64,000 nucleotides of DNA from Chloroflexi bacterium HGW-Chloroflexi-2 (GCA_002840735.1 PHBY01000002.1:62001-126000), one strand, 5' to 3'; numbered from the stretch's first letter, positions 37,614-47,631 are shown. Numbers and translations: made by a program. The notes: generated by a model from the sequence alone, not told the origin.

Positions 37614-40600
37614 TTATTCCTTACCAAGTAATTTGTCGAATCTGAATTCAGATTTATTCATTTTTTCTATCAACAATTGATGTACTTGGTGTAACACTAA
37701 TAGTTTTTCTACCATTGTGTTCACCGAGGTCTTTACATCTGATCCAATGTCGATTAATGCAATGGCAAATAACCACCATGTAAGTGATTCAAATCTCTCT
37801 TTATTAAACCAAAGCTGACTTTGATATCTGTTCACATTCAAGAATTGTTGAATGTCCTGCCTGGCAAGTAAAGTTTTTACCCACTTTTCAAATTCGTTAA
37901 ATTCGAAATTTTTATACCAGCCTGAGAGACCTACCAGTGTATAAATAGTTTGAGAAAGTGTATGTTTTTGTGCTTCACTATATTGGTATGCTGTACCAAG
38001 TTCGCGAATTACTTTTGAAAATTGCCATTCATCGAACCATGATTGGGTCTGGAACTGTGGATCGCTGGTATCTGACAATTCACCTATTGATGATATGAAT
38101 AGATATGTAAATGCAGTAATCCAAATTTCTTTTTTTTGAGAAAAATTTTCTTGAAAATTACTGATTAGAGATTTTAAATCTTTATTTTTTAAGCTGACAA
38201 ATTTTTGATCAAATACCGGAATCGATAGAACAAACTCTAGATTCTTAATTGTCTGCAATTTGACCAATTCTCTATTTTGATCAAAGCCAGTCATTTTAAA
38301 AATTCCTTGCAGGAGACTATCTACTTTTTGCTGGGCTTCCACAAAGACCTGATTTTTTATTAAGTTTTTGGCAGATAACCGTTTTTGTGATAATAAATAA
38401 TCGAAATATCCGCGATTGATAATTTCCTTGAGTGGAATCTGGATTGGTTGTAAAAGTAATTCTTTCATCGCGTTTTCGATATTGGGGACACCGTTTCCAT
38501 TCAGATAATCACATAATTGACGATAAGATTGCCACTCATCTTCTTTCACATGACGAAAGTCCAGAAATACATGGGTCTGATAGGCATGCAGGTCAAAGAA
38601 TAAACCGTGATTGTAAAAATCCTGGATGGAGCGAATATATTCAAGATTAGTGGCAACATCTTTGAAGATAACAAAATCGAAATCCTTATTAATTTGCAAC
38701 CCTTGAGCAAGCTGCACAGTATTGAGTGAAGTTTGACTGTTTTCTTCAAATTTAATTTTTGTGGCTGAATAATTGATCCAACCTTGAGCATTACTAAATT
38801 TATTGTTGAAAATTACCAGTGAAGCATGACCTTGATGATAATTGGAATAAACATAAACATCTTCATTAATCGACTGATCGGATGTATGGAAATCATATAA
38901 GAGAAAGTTATCAACCTCCGAAAAAATCCATCGCTGGCGAAGGAGAGGTGAAATTTGATGTCTATGTCGAGCGATTAGATTTTCATCCTCCTCCTCATCC
39001 CAATAAGCACGCTTGTATTCCATACCATATTTTTCAGAAAAACCTTCCATCTGCCCGTGACCAAACATTGGCAATCCTGGAAGTGTACTCATCATCGTAC
39101 AAATACCGAAGTACTTATCGCCTTTGCCAAATTGTTCTACCGCGGTACGCTCGTCAGGATTATTCATGAAATTGACAAAGCGTTTCAATATTTGTGGATC
39201 GAACTCAATTGTATTTTTTATCAAGCTTCGGTAATTGGCGTTATCCTCATTGCGTAGCATGTTCATAAAAGCCGAATTGTAAACCCGGTGCATACCCAAT
39301 GTTCTCACGAAATAACTTTCCATCAACCAGAAAGCTTCAGCCAATAATAACGTATCCGGAGCATCGGATGCCAATCGGTCTACCACATCACGCCAGAATT
39401 CTGTAGGCATCAATTGGTCAAATCTTTCCTTGGTAAGACCATATTCTGCCCTCGAAGGAATGGCGCCCCCTGTGCCTGGTTCCGGGAACCAAAGCCTTTG
39501 AAAATGCTTTTTTGCCAACGTCATGGCGGCGTCAAAACGTATGATGGAGAATCGTTTGGCGACAGAAAGAATAGTTTGATACACAGCTTCCCGAACCTCT
39601 GGTATTAGATAGTTAAGTTGAGCGGTGTCATTCCAGGGCATGGTTGTTCCATCATTGCCATGGTAAATAAAACGGGATTCACCTGTATTTTGGTTTTTGA
39701 ATAAAAATACAACGGCAGCATCCGTTCTATCGTAGTAATGGTCTTCAATTTTAACTTCAATGTTGGGGTATTTTGAGAGGTTTGTCCCTGTAAAAGTGTA
39801 AGAAGGAAATGGGCTGTAATTTAATTGGACGAACCAATCCGGGTGTTCATATACCCAATTGGAATCAATTCCCATATGGTTGGGAACCATATCAGCAGCT
39901 AATCGAATTCCTCTTTGCCAGGCTTTTTCTTTTAACCTTAGATAGGCATCTTCGCCACCTAGCTCAGAAGCGATCTGGTAACCTGCTAATGAATACGCGG
40001 ATGCGATTGCTTCCGGGTTGCCACAAAGTTGTTTAATTTGAGCCGATGCTTTGCTACGTTCCCACAAACCAATTAACCATAAACCGTTAAAACCACTATT
40101 TCTTAAATTGTCTAATTCTTCATCCGGGATTTGATCGATGGTGGAAATAGAAATTTTGTATTTTTTCCGTATTTGATCTAACCAAACATAAGTATTTTTA
40201 GCAATCAATACCAGACTGGGCATCCATTCTTTGTCCGGGCTAAATTTTTCAAAATCCTTGTCCCATACCTGGTCATAGCCGGGAACAATACTGGGTCCTG
40301 GACCGGCAAATGATGTTTTTAATTCCTCTTTTATGAAGTCCAGACCACTTAATAATCGATAAAGAAGGTCACCTATCAAAACACCCCAATGAGTGCGTAT
40401 GTATTCCAATTGTCCTGGTATAGAATGTGGAACCTTAATCGCAGGGGTTCTTAACATATCAATAATGTTTTGATTTTCTGGGCCAAAGAATGGTTTTTCA
40501 TTGAAAAATTTTTGCAATAAATCAATAAATTTTCGATAGTTCGAATTCATTTCTAAGTCTTTGTCTCTGAATAAATCGTGATAGTGATCCAGGGCGGGGT

Positions 40601-41075
40601 TTTGGTTTTCTACCCAAAGTAAGATGATTTCTTCCAGCAACAAAGAATATGAGTCATTAATTGATAATTTTTCAATGTAATCTTCTAATTTTTCTTTTTG
40701 TTGATAAACAGATATCGGAGGAAATTCTTTAAGGAATAGTTCTATAACTTGCCTGGTTTCTGATTTGGAGAGATTGAGTTCAAGATAGGACAGCGCTTCT
40801 TCCAGAATATTTTTCTGGATTTGTTGTTGGTATGATTTCAGAATGAAATGAAAAATTTCATCCATTAAACCAATGGCAAATATTTCACTGGCTTTGGCTG
40901 CGGATTCAGGATAGGTAAACAAGTCTTTTTGTTTATTTATGCTGGCTGCTAACAGCCTTGAACTATGAAAGTTCCCGATAATCACATTCCCATTGGTTTC
41001 AAACAAACTTAAATCAAATTTAAATTTATCCCGAGCTTGTTTAGAAATGTGAAATTCCATCTTATGATTTTCCAT
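37614..41075 (-). CDS. Very large GH13 (α-amylase superfamily) protein of unknown specificity
   Basis: The 1153-residue, signal-less protein has a GH13 barrel in its middle (about residues 320-740). Visible regions are MVPNHM (I), IIRFDAAM with the likely nucleophile Asp (II), and LLAEAFWLME with the likely acid/base Glu (III). No clean region IV NHD is evident. About 310 residues before it and 400 after it look helical and match nothing I recognise. The ATG at 41075 is preferred to one at 41096 because GGGAGG lies six bases before it. The family belongs to poorly studied alpha-amylase-like proteins from anaerobic Chloroflexota and similar groups. A cytoplasmic glycogen-related role is inference. 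Confidence 0.8.
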   Translation of the reverse strand: MENHKMEFHISKQARDKFKFDLSLFETNGNVIIGNFHSSRLLAASINKQKDLFTYPESAAKASEIFAIGLMDEIFHFILKSYQQQIQKNILEEALSYLELNLSKSETRQVIELFLKEFPPISVYQQKEKLEDYIEKLSINDSYSLLLEEIILLWVENQNPALDHYHDLFRDKDLEMNSNYRKFIDLLQKFFNEKPFFGPENQNIIDMLRTPAIKVPHSIPGQLEYIRTHWGVLIGDLLYRLLSGLDFIKEELKTSFAGPGPSIVPGYDQVWDKDFEKFSPDKEWMPSLVLIAKNTYVWLDQIRKKYKISISTIDQIPDEELDNLRNSGFNGLWLIGLWERSKASAQIKQLCGNPEAIASAYSLAGYQIASELGGEDAYLRLKEKAWQRGIRLAADMVPNHMGIDSNWVYEHPDWFVQLNYSPFPSYTFTGTNLSKYPNIEVKIEDHYYDRTDAAVVFLFKNQNTGESRFIYHGNDGTTMPWNDTAQLNYLIPEVREAVYQTILSVAKRFSIIRFDAAMTLAKKHFQRLWFPEPGTGGAIPSRAEYGLTKERFDQLMPTEFWRDVVDRLASDAPDTLLLAEAFWLMESYFVRTLGMHRVYNSAFMNMLRNEDNANYRSLIKNTIEFDPQILKRFVNFMNNPDERTAVEQFGKGDKYFGICTMMSTLPGLPMFGHGQMEGFSEKYGMEYKRAYWDEEEDENLIARHRHQISPLLRQRWIFSEVDNFLLYDFHTSDQSINEDVYVYSNYHQGHASLVIFNNKFSNAQGWINYSATKIKFEENSQTSLNTVQLAQGLQINKDFDFVIFKDVATNLEYIRSIQDFYNHGLFFDLHAYQTHVFLDFRHVKEDEWQSYRQLCDYLNGNGVPNIENAMKELLLQPIQIPLKEIINRGYFDYLLSQKRLSAKNLIKNQVFVEAQQKVDSLLQGIFKMTGFDQNRELVKLQTIKNLEFVLSIPVFDQKFVSLKNKDLKSLISNFQENFSQKKEIWITAFTYLFISSIGELSDTSDPQFQTQSWFDEWQFSKVIRELGTAYQYSEAQKHTLSQTIYTLVGLSGWYKNFEFNEFEKWVKTLLARQDIQQFLNVNRYQSQLWFNKERFESLTWWLFAIALIDIGSDVKTSVNTMVEKLLVLHQVHQLLIEKMNKSEFRFDKLLGKE

Positions 41076-41145
41076 TCGTCCCTCCCGAATCAACATTAAT
41101 TAATTATATCCGGCAAAGTTGAAAAAAAAACCGAAAAGCTGGAAG

Positions 41146-41178
41146 AAAAAATTGCAGAGATTTTACTCCCTGCAATTT
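41146..41178 (-). terminator. Terminator after the thiolase gene
   Basis: AAATTGCAG pairs with CTGCAATTT. On the minus strand a run of Ts follows the hairpin directly, two bases past the thiolase stop. Confidence 0.88.
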
Positions 41179-41180
41179 GG

Positions 41181-42338
41181 TTATACTCTTTGAAGAATGT
41201 GTGTGATGATGTTTGAGCCGCTTCCCCCAATATTTTGTGCCATTCCAATTCTGGCATTTTCAACCTGACTTCCTTCGGCTTGATGGCGCAATTGCTCAAC
41301 AACTTCGACTAATTGATACATGCCTGTCGCTCCAACGGGATGACCTCTGGCTTTCAGACCTCCGCGTGTAGCGATGGGAATTTTTCCATCTGGTCGAATT
41401 TCACCTTCCAAACCAAGTCTGGGACCTTTTCCTCGCTCTGCAAATCCGGATGCTTCCAGGGACAATGCTGCCATGATTGAAAACGCATCATGTAATTCAA
41501 ACAAATCAATATCCGATGAGGTCAAACCTGCCTGACTGTAAGCTTTTTTTGATGATAATTCAGCTGCTCGTAACCATAGTGGATCTTTGCGTCCATGCAC
41601 TGCAATTGAATCTGTAGCAGCTGCACTGCCAATGATCTTTACCAATGGATTCGCCGAAGAATGTCCAATCTTTTCAAGTGGGACCATGACAACCGCAGCC
41701 GCACCATCACCAACGGGAGAGGCATCCATTAAATTGATTGGGTCAGCCACTATCCCCGCATCCAGGTATTGTTTTTCAGTGATTGCTTTTCTGAAACGTG
41801 CATTGGGATTATGAACACCATTCGCATGTGCATTTATTGAAAATGGAGCAAAATCATTTTTTGTCCAGCCATATTCATACATATACCTGCGCATAATTAA
41901 CGCATTTAAGGCTACAAATGAAACACCCTGCGTAATTTCCCAATCCGCGTCTGCTGCAGTTGCTAATTCAGCGGTTATTTCTGCCCCAGGTGAATCGGTC
42001 ATTTTCTCCACACCAAGTGCAACGGCGGTATCGATAGCTCCAGAAGCAACAGCTAATAGTGCCGTTCGAAATGCTGCCGCACCTGAGCTACAAGCGGATT
42101 CCAACTTAAAAGATTCTGCATAGCGCAATCCTACCCAATCGGCAATATAAGCCCCTAATTGTGACTGATGGTTTGCTGAAGCTGACATCATATTACCAAC
42201 GTACAATGCGTCAACCTGGTTTAAACCAGCGTCTTTGACTGCATCCAATACTGCAAAACCTGCCAGATCCCTTAAAGATTTATCCCAATGTTCATCAATT
42301 TTCGTCTGTCCGATCCCTATGACCGCTACCTCTCGCAT
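41181..42338 (-). CDS. Thiolase-family protein (acetyl-CoA acetyltransferase / SCP2-thiolase type)
   Basis: The 385-residue protein has the SCP2-thiolase N-terminus (REVAVIGIGQTKIDEHWDKS), the active-site Cys in ESACSSGAAA, DASPVGDGAAAVVMV and the C-terminal GGLKARGHPVGATGM with its His. Members pair with HMG-CoA synthase and a small zinc OB-fold protein in archaeal-type mevalonate synthesis, or act in β-oxidation. Neither partner gene is present nearby, so the pathway is open. It has its own terminator and stands alone. Confidence 0.88.
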   Translation of the reverse strand: MREVAVIGIGQTKIDEHWDKSLRDLAGFAVLDAVKDAGLNQVDALYVGNMMSASANHQSQLGAYIADWVGLRYAESFKLESACSSGAAAFRTALLAVASGAIDTAVALGVEKMTDSPGAEITAELATAADADWEITQGVSFVALNALIMRRYMYEYGWTKNDFAPFSINAHANGVHNPNARFRKAITEKQYLDAGIVADPINLMDASPVGDGAAAVVMVPLEKIGHSSANPLVKIIGSAAATDSIAVHGRKDPLWLRAAELSSKKAYSQAGLTSSDIDLFELHDAFSIMAALSLEASGFAERGKGPRLGLEGEIRPDGKIPIATRGGLKARGHPVGATGMYQLVEVVEQLRHQAEGSQVENARIGMAQNIGGSGSNIITHILQRV

Positions 42339-42448
42339 ATGAATGACCTTTCTGCAATGGTAATATGATCAAATTATATCTATAGAACCTATCAGGAACT
42401 ATCAAAAACATGACGGATGGCTAATGTATAATTAGCGCAAGGTGCTCA

Positions 42449-44137
42449 ATGATCAAAAAGAAATCAAATTTGTTTGCATTTATGACTTTTCTTTTTTTAT
42501 TCTTTCTCGTTACCAGTTGCACTGTTTATGATCAAGATAATCTAATTCAAGATAAACAATCCACTACTACTCCTGAAGCTGATTCACAGGAATTATCAAC
42601 CATCGGACCTCCAATACCTATTTCTACAGTTGAATCAAAAAAAATATCCATCTGGATTGATGCAGACATTAGCAAACATTCATATCTTGATAATCTGGAA
42701 TTTCCTAATACTGTCATTGTCGAAGACAAAGAGGAAGCAAATTATTGGATAGAAACTCAAACGTACGATCCAAAAGAATCAAGGATCATCGTCGAAGAAT
42801 TTTATATTCTTACTGTGCCATTTATCAATCAGACAAAAAATGTGTATATTGAAGATCTTGAGAAAATCTGGTCAAATAAAGTTCAAAATAACGATTTGAT
42901 TCTGTGGATACAACCTGATGCTGAAGAAGATTTGCGAACAATTTTCAAAAGTGAACCGGGTAACCAGGTGGTTTTCTCGTCTGAAAAACCGGAAGAATGT
43001 GGAACGTATAATTGTTGGAGAGTGATGAATTTTCTTCATTCCGACCCTGAGTGGAGAATTATAACAATTGAGAATCAATCTCCATTAACATCAAATTTTG
43101 ATTTTAATACTTATCAGCTCGCATACAGAATTTATCTGAATGTAAATACAAAATCAGAAAATGTTTTTCAATTTTCTGATTTGATTGAACCACAAAGCAA
43201 TTTCGACCAATCTTTATTAACCTCAGTCCTGGTGTCAGGCACAACTGCTCTGGTGCGCAATACTGCATCACAAATTGAGCAATTTGGGTTCGATTTTCCT
43301 ACCAGAAACCTGGAAGCACTATTTGATTCGGTTGATATTATTCATATATCCAATGAGGTTCCTTTTTATTCAAAATGTCCGCCTGCTGTGCCGGTTCGCA
43401 AAGAGATGCGATTCTGTAGTGATCCTGAATATATTGAAACGTTGAAATTAATGGGTGTTGATGTTGTGGAACTTACCGGGAACCATCTCCTGGATTGGGG
43501 ACCTGAAGCGTTTCTTGAGACTTTAAGTGTTTATGAAGAAAATGGATTAGAAACATATGGTGGCGGTCGAACAATTGAGGATGCTGAAAAACCATTAGTA
43601 ATTGAGCATAATGGTAATAGGATTGCTTTCTTGGGTTGCAATCTTCCTGGACCGGAAAATAACTGGGTGTCCGATGATCGTCCCGGCAGTTTGCCCTGCG
43701 ACTTGGATAAGCTTCAAAATACGATTATTGAGCTCAGTCAACGAGGGATTAATCCAATTTTTACTTTTCAACATAATGAATTTAATACTTTCAGAGCCAC
43801 CCAAAATATGAGAGAGGATTTTTGGAAAATGGCTAAGGCTGGCGCAGTTATCGTTAGTGGAAGTCAGGCCCATTATCCACAAGGGATTGATTTCATAGAT
43901 TCGTCTTTTATTCATTACGGGCTTGGAAATTTTCTGTTTGACCAGATGTACTCCTATTGGGCTATGGCAACCCTTGACGTCCATTATTTCTACAACAACC
44001 AATATATCAATACACATCAATTCCCCATTATTAACGAAAATTTTGGGCAACCTCGATTGATGAATGAAGAAGAAGCTGAATTATTGTTTGAAAAAATTTA
44101 TGGCAATAGCTTTTATTATCAGGTAGAAAATCCATGA
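42449..44137 (+). CDS. CapA-like (poly-γ-glutamate synthesis type) lipoprotein, copy 1
   Basis: The signal peptide ends LVTSC (lipobox). The first 270 residues are an unrecognised, β-rich N-terminal domain. Residues 280-555 match the CapA metallophosphatase-like fold: ELTGNHLLDWGPEAFLETL, GNRIAFLGCN and SSFIHYGLGNFLFDQM. The usual GD at the start of the domain is replaced by SGTTALVR, and the usual Glu/His-rich motif reads TFQHNEF and GSQAHYPQ. Metal binding and catalysis may therefore be altered. It overlaps its paralogue by four bases (ATGA). Substrate is unknown; a surface location follows from the lipobox. Confidence 0.82.
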   Translation: MIKKKSNLFAFMTFLFLFFLVTSCTVYDQDNLIQDKQSTTTPEADSQELSTIGPPIPISTVESKKISIWIDADISKHSYLDNLEFPNTVIVEDKEEANYWIETQTYDPKESRIIVEEFYILTVPFINQTKNVYIEDLEKIWSNKVQNNDLILWIQPDAEEDLRTIFKSEPGNQVVFSSEKPEECGTYNCWRVMNFLHSDPEWRIITIENQSPLTSNFDFNTYQLAYRIYLNVNTKSENVFQFSDLIEPQSNFDQSLLTSVLVSGTTALVRNTASQIEQFGFDFPTRNLEALFDSVDIIHISNEVPFYSKCPPAVPVRKEMRFCSDPEYIETLKLMGVDVVELTGNHLLDWGPEAFLETLSVYEENGLETYGGGRTIEDAEKPLVIEHNGNRIAFLGCNLPGPENNWVSDDRPGSLPCDLDKLQNTIIELSQRGINPIFTFQHNEFNTFRATQNMREDFWKMAKAGAVIVSGSQAHYPQGIDFIDSSFIHYGLGNFLFDQMYSYWAMATLDVHYFYNNQYINTHQFPIINENFGQPRLMNEEEAELLFEKIYGNSFYYQVENP

Positions 44138-45792
44138 AGAACTATTGTGTCTTGTTGTTATTGATTCTGATGCTTTCTTTATCAGCCTGTAAACCACAGG
44201 AGATTTTGACAACTCAAGATATGGAACTAAATTCTAATGAATTAATGAACTCGTTAATGACTTCTACACCATTTAAACCAATTGCAAACGAAGTAGAGCA
44301 AAAATCTGAAATCAAACTTTGGATACCGGAGTATCTCTCCGGAATTCAGATCCATTGGAAAGACAATTCAAAAGTACTTTTCAGCACAAATGAACAGGAT
44401 TCGGATTGTTCATTTTATCCAGGAAATGAAGGTGAAATTGTTGGATATTTCACATATGCATTCGTTGCTCCATTTAATATTATTCAAGATGATATTACAA
44501 ATGAACAACTCAAAAACATTTTATTAAGAAATTTTACGGACCAACCTTTGGATGAGAAGATTTATCTTTCTAGATCCGCTTATACTTTAATATCAGAATC
44601 TCTGGGAGATTTATCTGATCATGTGATAATTGTGTCAGAGGATGAAATATTTTCATTCACGAATCAATCTTCAGGAAATTATGGGCTGGTACGATTTGAT
44701 CAATTAGAGCCAAAATGGAAGGTGATTAGCATTGAAAACCTTTCTCCTTTTGATCAGAATTTTGACCAGGAAAATTATTACTTAAATATTCCAATACGTT
44801 TACATTGTTCACAAAGTGACTTATCTAACATGATTTTGGAAGATTTAGAAGGAAAATTTACAACTCGAAATACTGATAAATTTACCTCTGTTTTAATCAC
44901 AGGTACGACTGCATTAACCAGAGCAACTGCTGACAGAATGGAAAAATATGGCAATCTTTACCCGGGGGAAAACATTAAACCCTGGTTCGAAAATTCGGAT
45001 ATCCGGCACATATCCAGTGAGACTCCGTTTTATGATGATTGTCCGCCTCCAAATCCAGTCCAAAAGAATCTTGTTTTCTGTTCTCATCCAAAATATGCAG
45101 AATTGTTTTCTTTTTTGCAGGTTGACATCATCGAATTAACCGGTAACCATTTAATGGACAAAGGTGTAATGCCGTTTGAAAATACATTATTGTTATTTAA
45201 TCAAAGGAATCTTCAGTATTATGCAGGAGGATTTTCAGGGGAAGAAGCGGAACAACCTGCTTTATTGGAGCATAATGGTAACAAGATTGCTTTTCTTGGT
45301 TGCAACATTGCTGGTCCTCCGAATGTTTGGGCGACTGAAACAAGAAGTGGTGTAAATGCTTGTGATTTTTCAAAAATAACTGAACAAATTCATACTTTGA
45401 AAGAAGAAGGTTATTTGCCGATTATGACATTCCAATATTATGAATCGAATTCAATGCGACCATCTTCTACACAGATGAATGATTTTCACAAGATGGTTGA
45501 TGCTGGTGCAGTGATCGTGAGTGGCAGTCAATCACACGTGCCCATGTCAATGGAAATTTACCATGATTCTTTTGTGCATTATGGTTTGGGTAATTTATTT
45601 TTCGATCAGATGGATTCGATCAACAATCGTAGAGAATTTTTGGACCGGCATATTTTTTATGATGGTAGATTAATTGGCACTGAATTATTAACCGCCAAGC
45701 TCGAAAATTACGCACAACCAAGACCGATGACAATTAGTGAAAGAGTAAGTTTGTTGCAGGATGCTTTTAATTATTATATGCTTACTGAATAG
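44134..45792 (+). CDS. CapA-like lipoprotein, copy 2 (tandem paralogue)
   Basis: This is a tandem duplicate of the preceding gene, sharing the order N-terminal domain then CapA-like domain. The signal peptide ends LSLSACK. Conserved runs are VLITGTTALTRATADRMEKYG, ELTGNHLMDKGVMPFENTL, GNKIAFLGCN and SFVHYGLGNLFFDQMD. As in copy 1, the canonical GD and HGGxE motifs are changed (TFQYYESN, GSQSHVPM). Sequence divergence is considerable, so the duplication is old and the copies may have split functions. The start overlaps copy 1 (ATGA); a cyclase-family gene follows 11 bases on. Confidence 0.82.
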   Translation: MKNYCVLLLLILMLSLSACKPQEILTTQDMELNSNELMNSLMTSTPFKPIANEVEQKSEIKLWIPEYLSGIQIHWKDNSKVLFSTNEQDSDCSFYPGNEGEIVGYFTYAFVAPFNIIQDDITNEQLKNILLRNFTDQPLDEKIYLSRSAYTLISESLGDLSDHVIIVSEDEIFSFTNQSSGNYGLVRFDQLEPKWKVISIENLSPFDQNFDQENYYLNIPIRLHCSQSDLSNMILEDLEGKFTTRNTDKFTSVLITGTTALTRATADRMEKYGNLYPGENIKPWFENSDIRHISSETPFYDDCPPPNPVQKNLVFCSHPKYAELFSFLQVDIIELTGNHLMDKGVMPFENTLLLFNQRNLQYYAGGFSGEEAEQPALLEHNGNKIAFLGCNIAGPPNVWATETRSGVNACDFSKITEQIHTLKEEGYLPIMTFQYYESNSMRPSSTQMNDFHKMVDAGAVIVSGSQSHVPMSMEIYHDSFVHYGLGNLFFDQMDSINNRREFLDRHIFYDGRLIGTELLTAKLENYAQPRPMTISERVSLLQDAFNYYMLTE

Positions 45793-45803
45793 GAATAACA
45801 TTT

Positions 45804-46439
45804 ATGAAAATATTTGATGTGACCGTGCCAATAAAGAATTTTATGCCTGTATGGCCTGGTGATCCCCAGGTTGAAAATCGACTTGTCTCTTCGATTGAAA
45901 AAGGTGAAGAGGCAAATGTCACCAATATTCAAATGTCTGCTCATACAGGCACGCATATTGATGCACCTAAACATTACATAAAATCTGGAACAGCTATCGA
46001 AGGGTTGAGTCTGACGACCTTATTGGGAGAAGTGGAGGTCGTTGAGATTGATTTTCAGAATTCCCAGATTGATGCTTTGACGTTGATAAAGGTAAACAGG
46101 AACGAATGGTCACAAAGAGTTTTATTCAAAACAAATAATTCAAATTTGCGATTATTGGAAAAAGACTATTTTAACCAGAATTTCACAGCCTTATTACCAG
46201 ATGCTGCCGAATACCTTGTTCAAAAAGGTGTTAAACTGGTGGGAATAGATTATTTATCCATTGCGCCATTTGAAAATGGTTCTGATACTCACATTATATT
46301 GTTGGAGAATGACGTAGTTGTGTTGGAAGGGCTGAATCTGGCTGATATTTCGCCAGGAATCTACGAATTGATTGCATTACCGATATTGCTTGAGGGAGCT
46401 GAAGGCTCACCCGCAAGAGTCCTGTTAATTCAAAGTTAA
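45804..46439 (+). CDS. Cyclase-family metal hydrolase (KynB-like)
   Basis: The 211-residue protein has the metal-binding signature HTGTHIDAPKHY of the cyclase/kynurenine formamidase family, and the opening DVTVPIKNFMPVWPGDP matches KynB. A second conserved block is GIDYLSIAPF, ahead of the LEGLNLADISPG end segment. KynB hydrolyses N-formylkynurenine; many homologues act on other amides or lactones. No tryptophan catabolic gene is near, so the substrate is not assigned. The start is 11 bases after CapA copy 2, suggesting co-transcription. Confidence 0.85.
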   Translation: MKIFDVTVPIKNFMPVWPGDPQVENRLVSSIEKGEEANVTNIQMSAHTGTHIDAPKHYIKSGTAIEGLSLTTLLGEVEVVEIDFQNSQIDALTLIKVNRNEWSQRVLFKTNNSNLRLLEKDYFNQNFTALLPDAAEYLVQKGVKLVGIDYLSIAPFENGSDTHIILLENDVVVLEGLNLADISPGIYELIALPILLEGAEGSPARVLLIQS

Positions 46440-46441
46440 GG

Positions 46442-47224
46442 TTATTTTGGGACGATTAATGTAAAGCCACCATCAATCACAATCACTTGACCACAAATCA
46501 TATCTGCGCCGGGACTACAAAGGAATGCAACAACCTCAGCCACGTCCTCCGGTGTCACCAACCTTCCAGCTGGCGTATTCATGATAGTTTTCGTGGTCAC
46601 GTCTGTGTTATTCATGAATGCAAAGTGTTTCAATGCTTCGGTTTCCACCATGCCTGGTGAAACTGCATTGACATGAATATTTTTTGGCGCTAATTCGACG
46701 GCCATGTAGCGGGTAAGTGAGTCAAGAGCTGCTTTGGAAGCACCAACAGCAATATAATCAGGCAGTACGCGCATTGAGCCTGGGCTGGAGATGTTAATGA
46801 TATGACCACCGCCTGCTTTTTCCATAAGTGGTACAGCTTTTTGGCTGCAAAGCATGGCTGCACGAACATTGACCTGCATGGTGTAATCCCAACCGGATAC
46901 TTTTTGTTCGGTAAGAGGTCGATTAAAGCCACTGGCAGCGTTATTGACCAGGATGTCAAGTTTGCCAAATTCTGATGAAATTTTTTCATATATTAATTCA
47001 ATCTCTTCCTCTTTGGCGATATTGGCTTTGATGATATGAGCATTTTTCCCCAGTTTGTAAATAATCTCGGATGTTTCTTCCGCCTGGGCGCGGTTGCGAC
47101 TGTAATTGACGATAATATCAGCACCTAATCTGGCTAACTTTATGGCGATAGCTTTCCCAATCCCTCTACCAGAACCTGTAACTAAGGCAATTTTTCCTTC
47201 AAAATTGTGAAAACTACTTTCCAT
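46442..47224 (-). CDS. Short-chain dehydrogenase, FabL-like enoyl-ACP reductase
   Basis: The Rossmann motif VTGSGRGIGKAIAIKLARLG binds NAD(P). Catalytic Ser, Tyr and Lys are replaced in the FabL manner: ISSPGSMRVLPDYIAVGASK holds the SDR tail, followed by LTRYMAVELAPKNIHVNAV. The end of the protein follows FabL (ALKHF, NTPAGRLV, ADMICGQVIVIDGG). FabL of Bacillus is an NADPH enoyl-ACP reductase; a 3-oxoacyl-ACP reductase activity is the alternative. It is convergent with the cyclase gene, three bases apart, and lies next to a DUF309 gene. The ribosome site is AAAGGA. Confidence 0.8.
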   Translation of the reverse strand: MESSFHNFEGKIALVTGSGRGIGKAIAIKLARLGADIIVNYSRNRAQAEETSEIIYKLGKNAHIIKANIAKEEEIELIYEKISSEFGKLDILVNNAASGFNRPLTEQKVSGWDYTMQVNVRAAMLCSQKAVPLMEKAGGGHIINISSPGSMRVLPDYIAVGASKAALDSLTRYMAVELAPKNIHVNAVSPGMVETEALKHFAFMNNTDVTTKTIMNTPAGRLVTPEDVAEVVAFLCSPGADMICGQVIVIDGGFTLIVPK

Positions 47225-47238
47225 AGCTTGTAATCCTT

Positions 47239-47631
47239 TCAGAATTTGGTTTCTATTCCAGGAAATATCGTTCCATCAGACGTATTAATATCGGTTAACT
47301 CACTATTTTTCAACAGTCTGGATATTTCTGTCGCATCTCTCTTTAGTTTTCCGACGTTAATCCCCAGAAAATTACCTGAAAAGGGTCTTAGCCATTTCTC
47401 GGCACGGACGAACATTTTCTGAGCTCCAGTAAAATTTCTATGTTGAATGTGGTAATAAGCCACACCTATTTGCAAAATCCCTCTATATAGATCCCGTATT
47501 CCTCCTCGTTCATCTCGCCAGGCTAATTCCAATTCTTCGTGTGCTGCAAAGAATTTTTTTTGATTAAATAATTCAATACCATTTATTGCTCTAGGATCAA
47601 GAATAAGGTTTTCTTTGTTTTTATCGTTCAT
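47239..47631 (-). CDS. DUF309-family small protein
   Basis: The 130-residue protein carries the DUF309 core (GIELFNQKKFFAAHEELELAW followed by RDLYRGILQIGVAYYH), a small helical domain of unknown function. It is cytoplasmic. The gene is 15 bases from the FabL-like gene and is transcribed first, so they form a two-gene operon. No Shine-Dalgarno is obvious. Confidence 0.8.
   Translation of the reverse strand: MNDKNKENLILDPRAINGIELFNQKKFFAAHEELELAWRDERGGIRDLYRGILQIGVAYYHIQHRNFTGAQKMFVRAEKWLRPFSGNFLGINVGKLKRDATEISRLLKNSELTDINTSDGTIFPGIETKF

Noticed and set aside
43595-44050. 151-codon minus-strand ORF opposite CapA copy 1
   Set aside because: Lies entirely antisense to a well-supported gene, with no motif or ribosome site.
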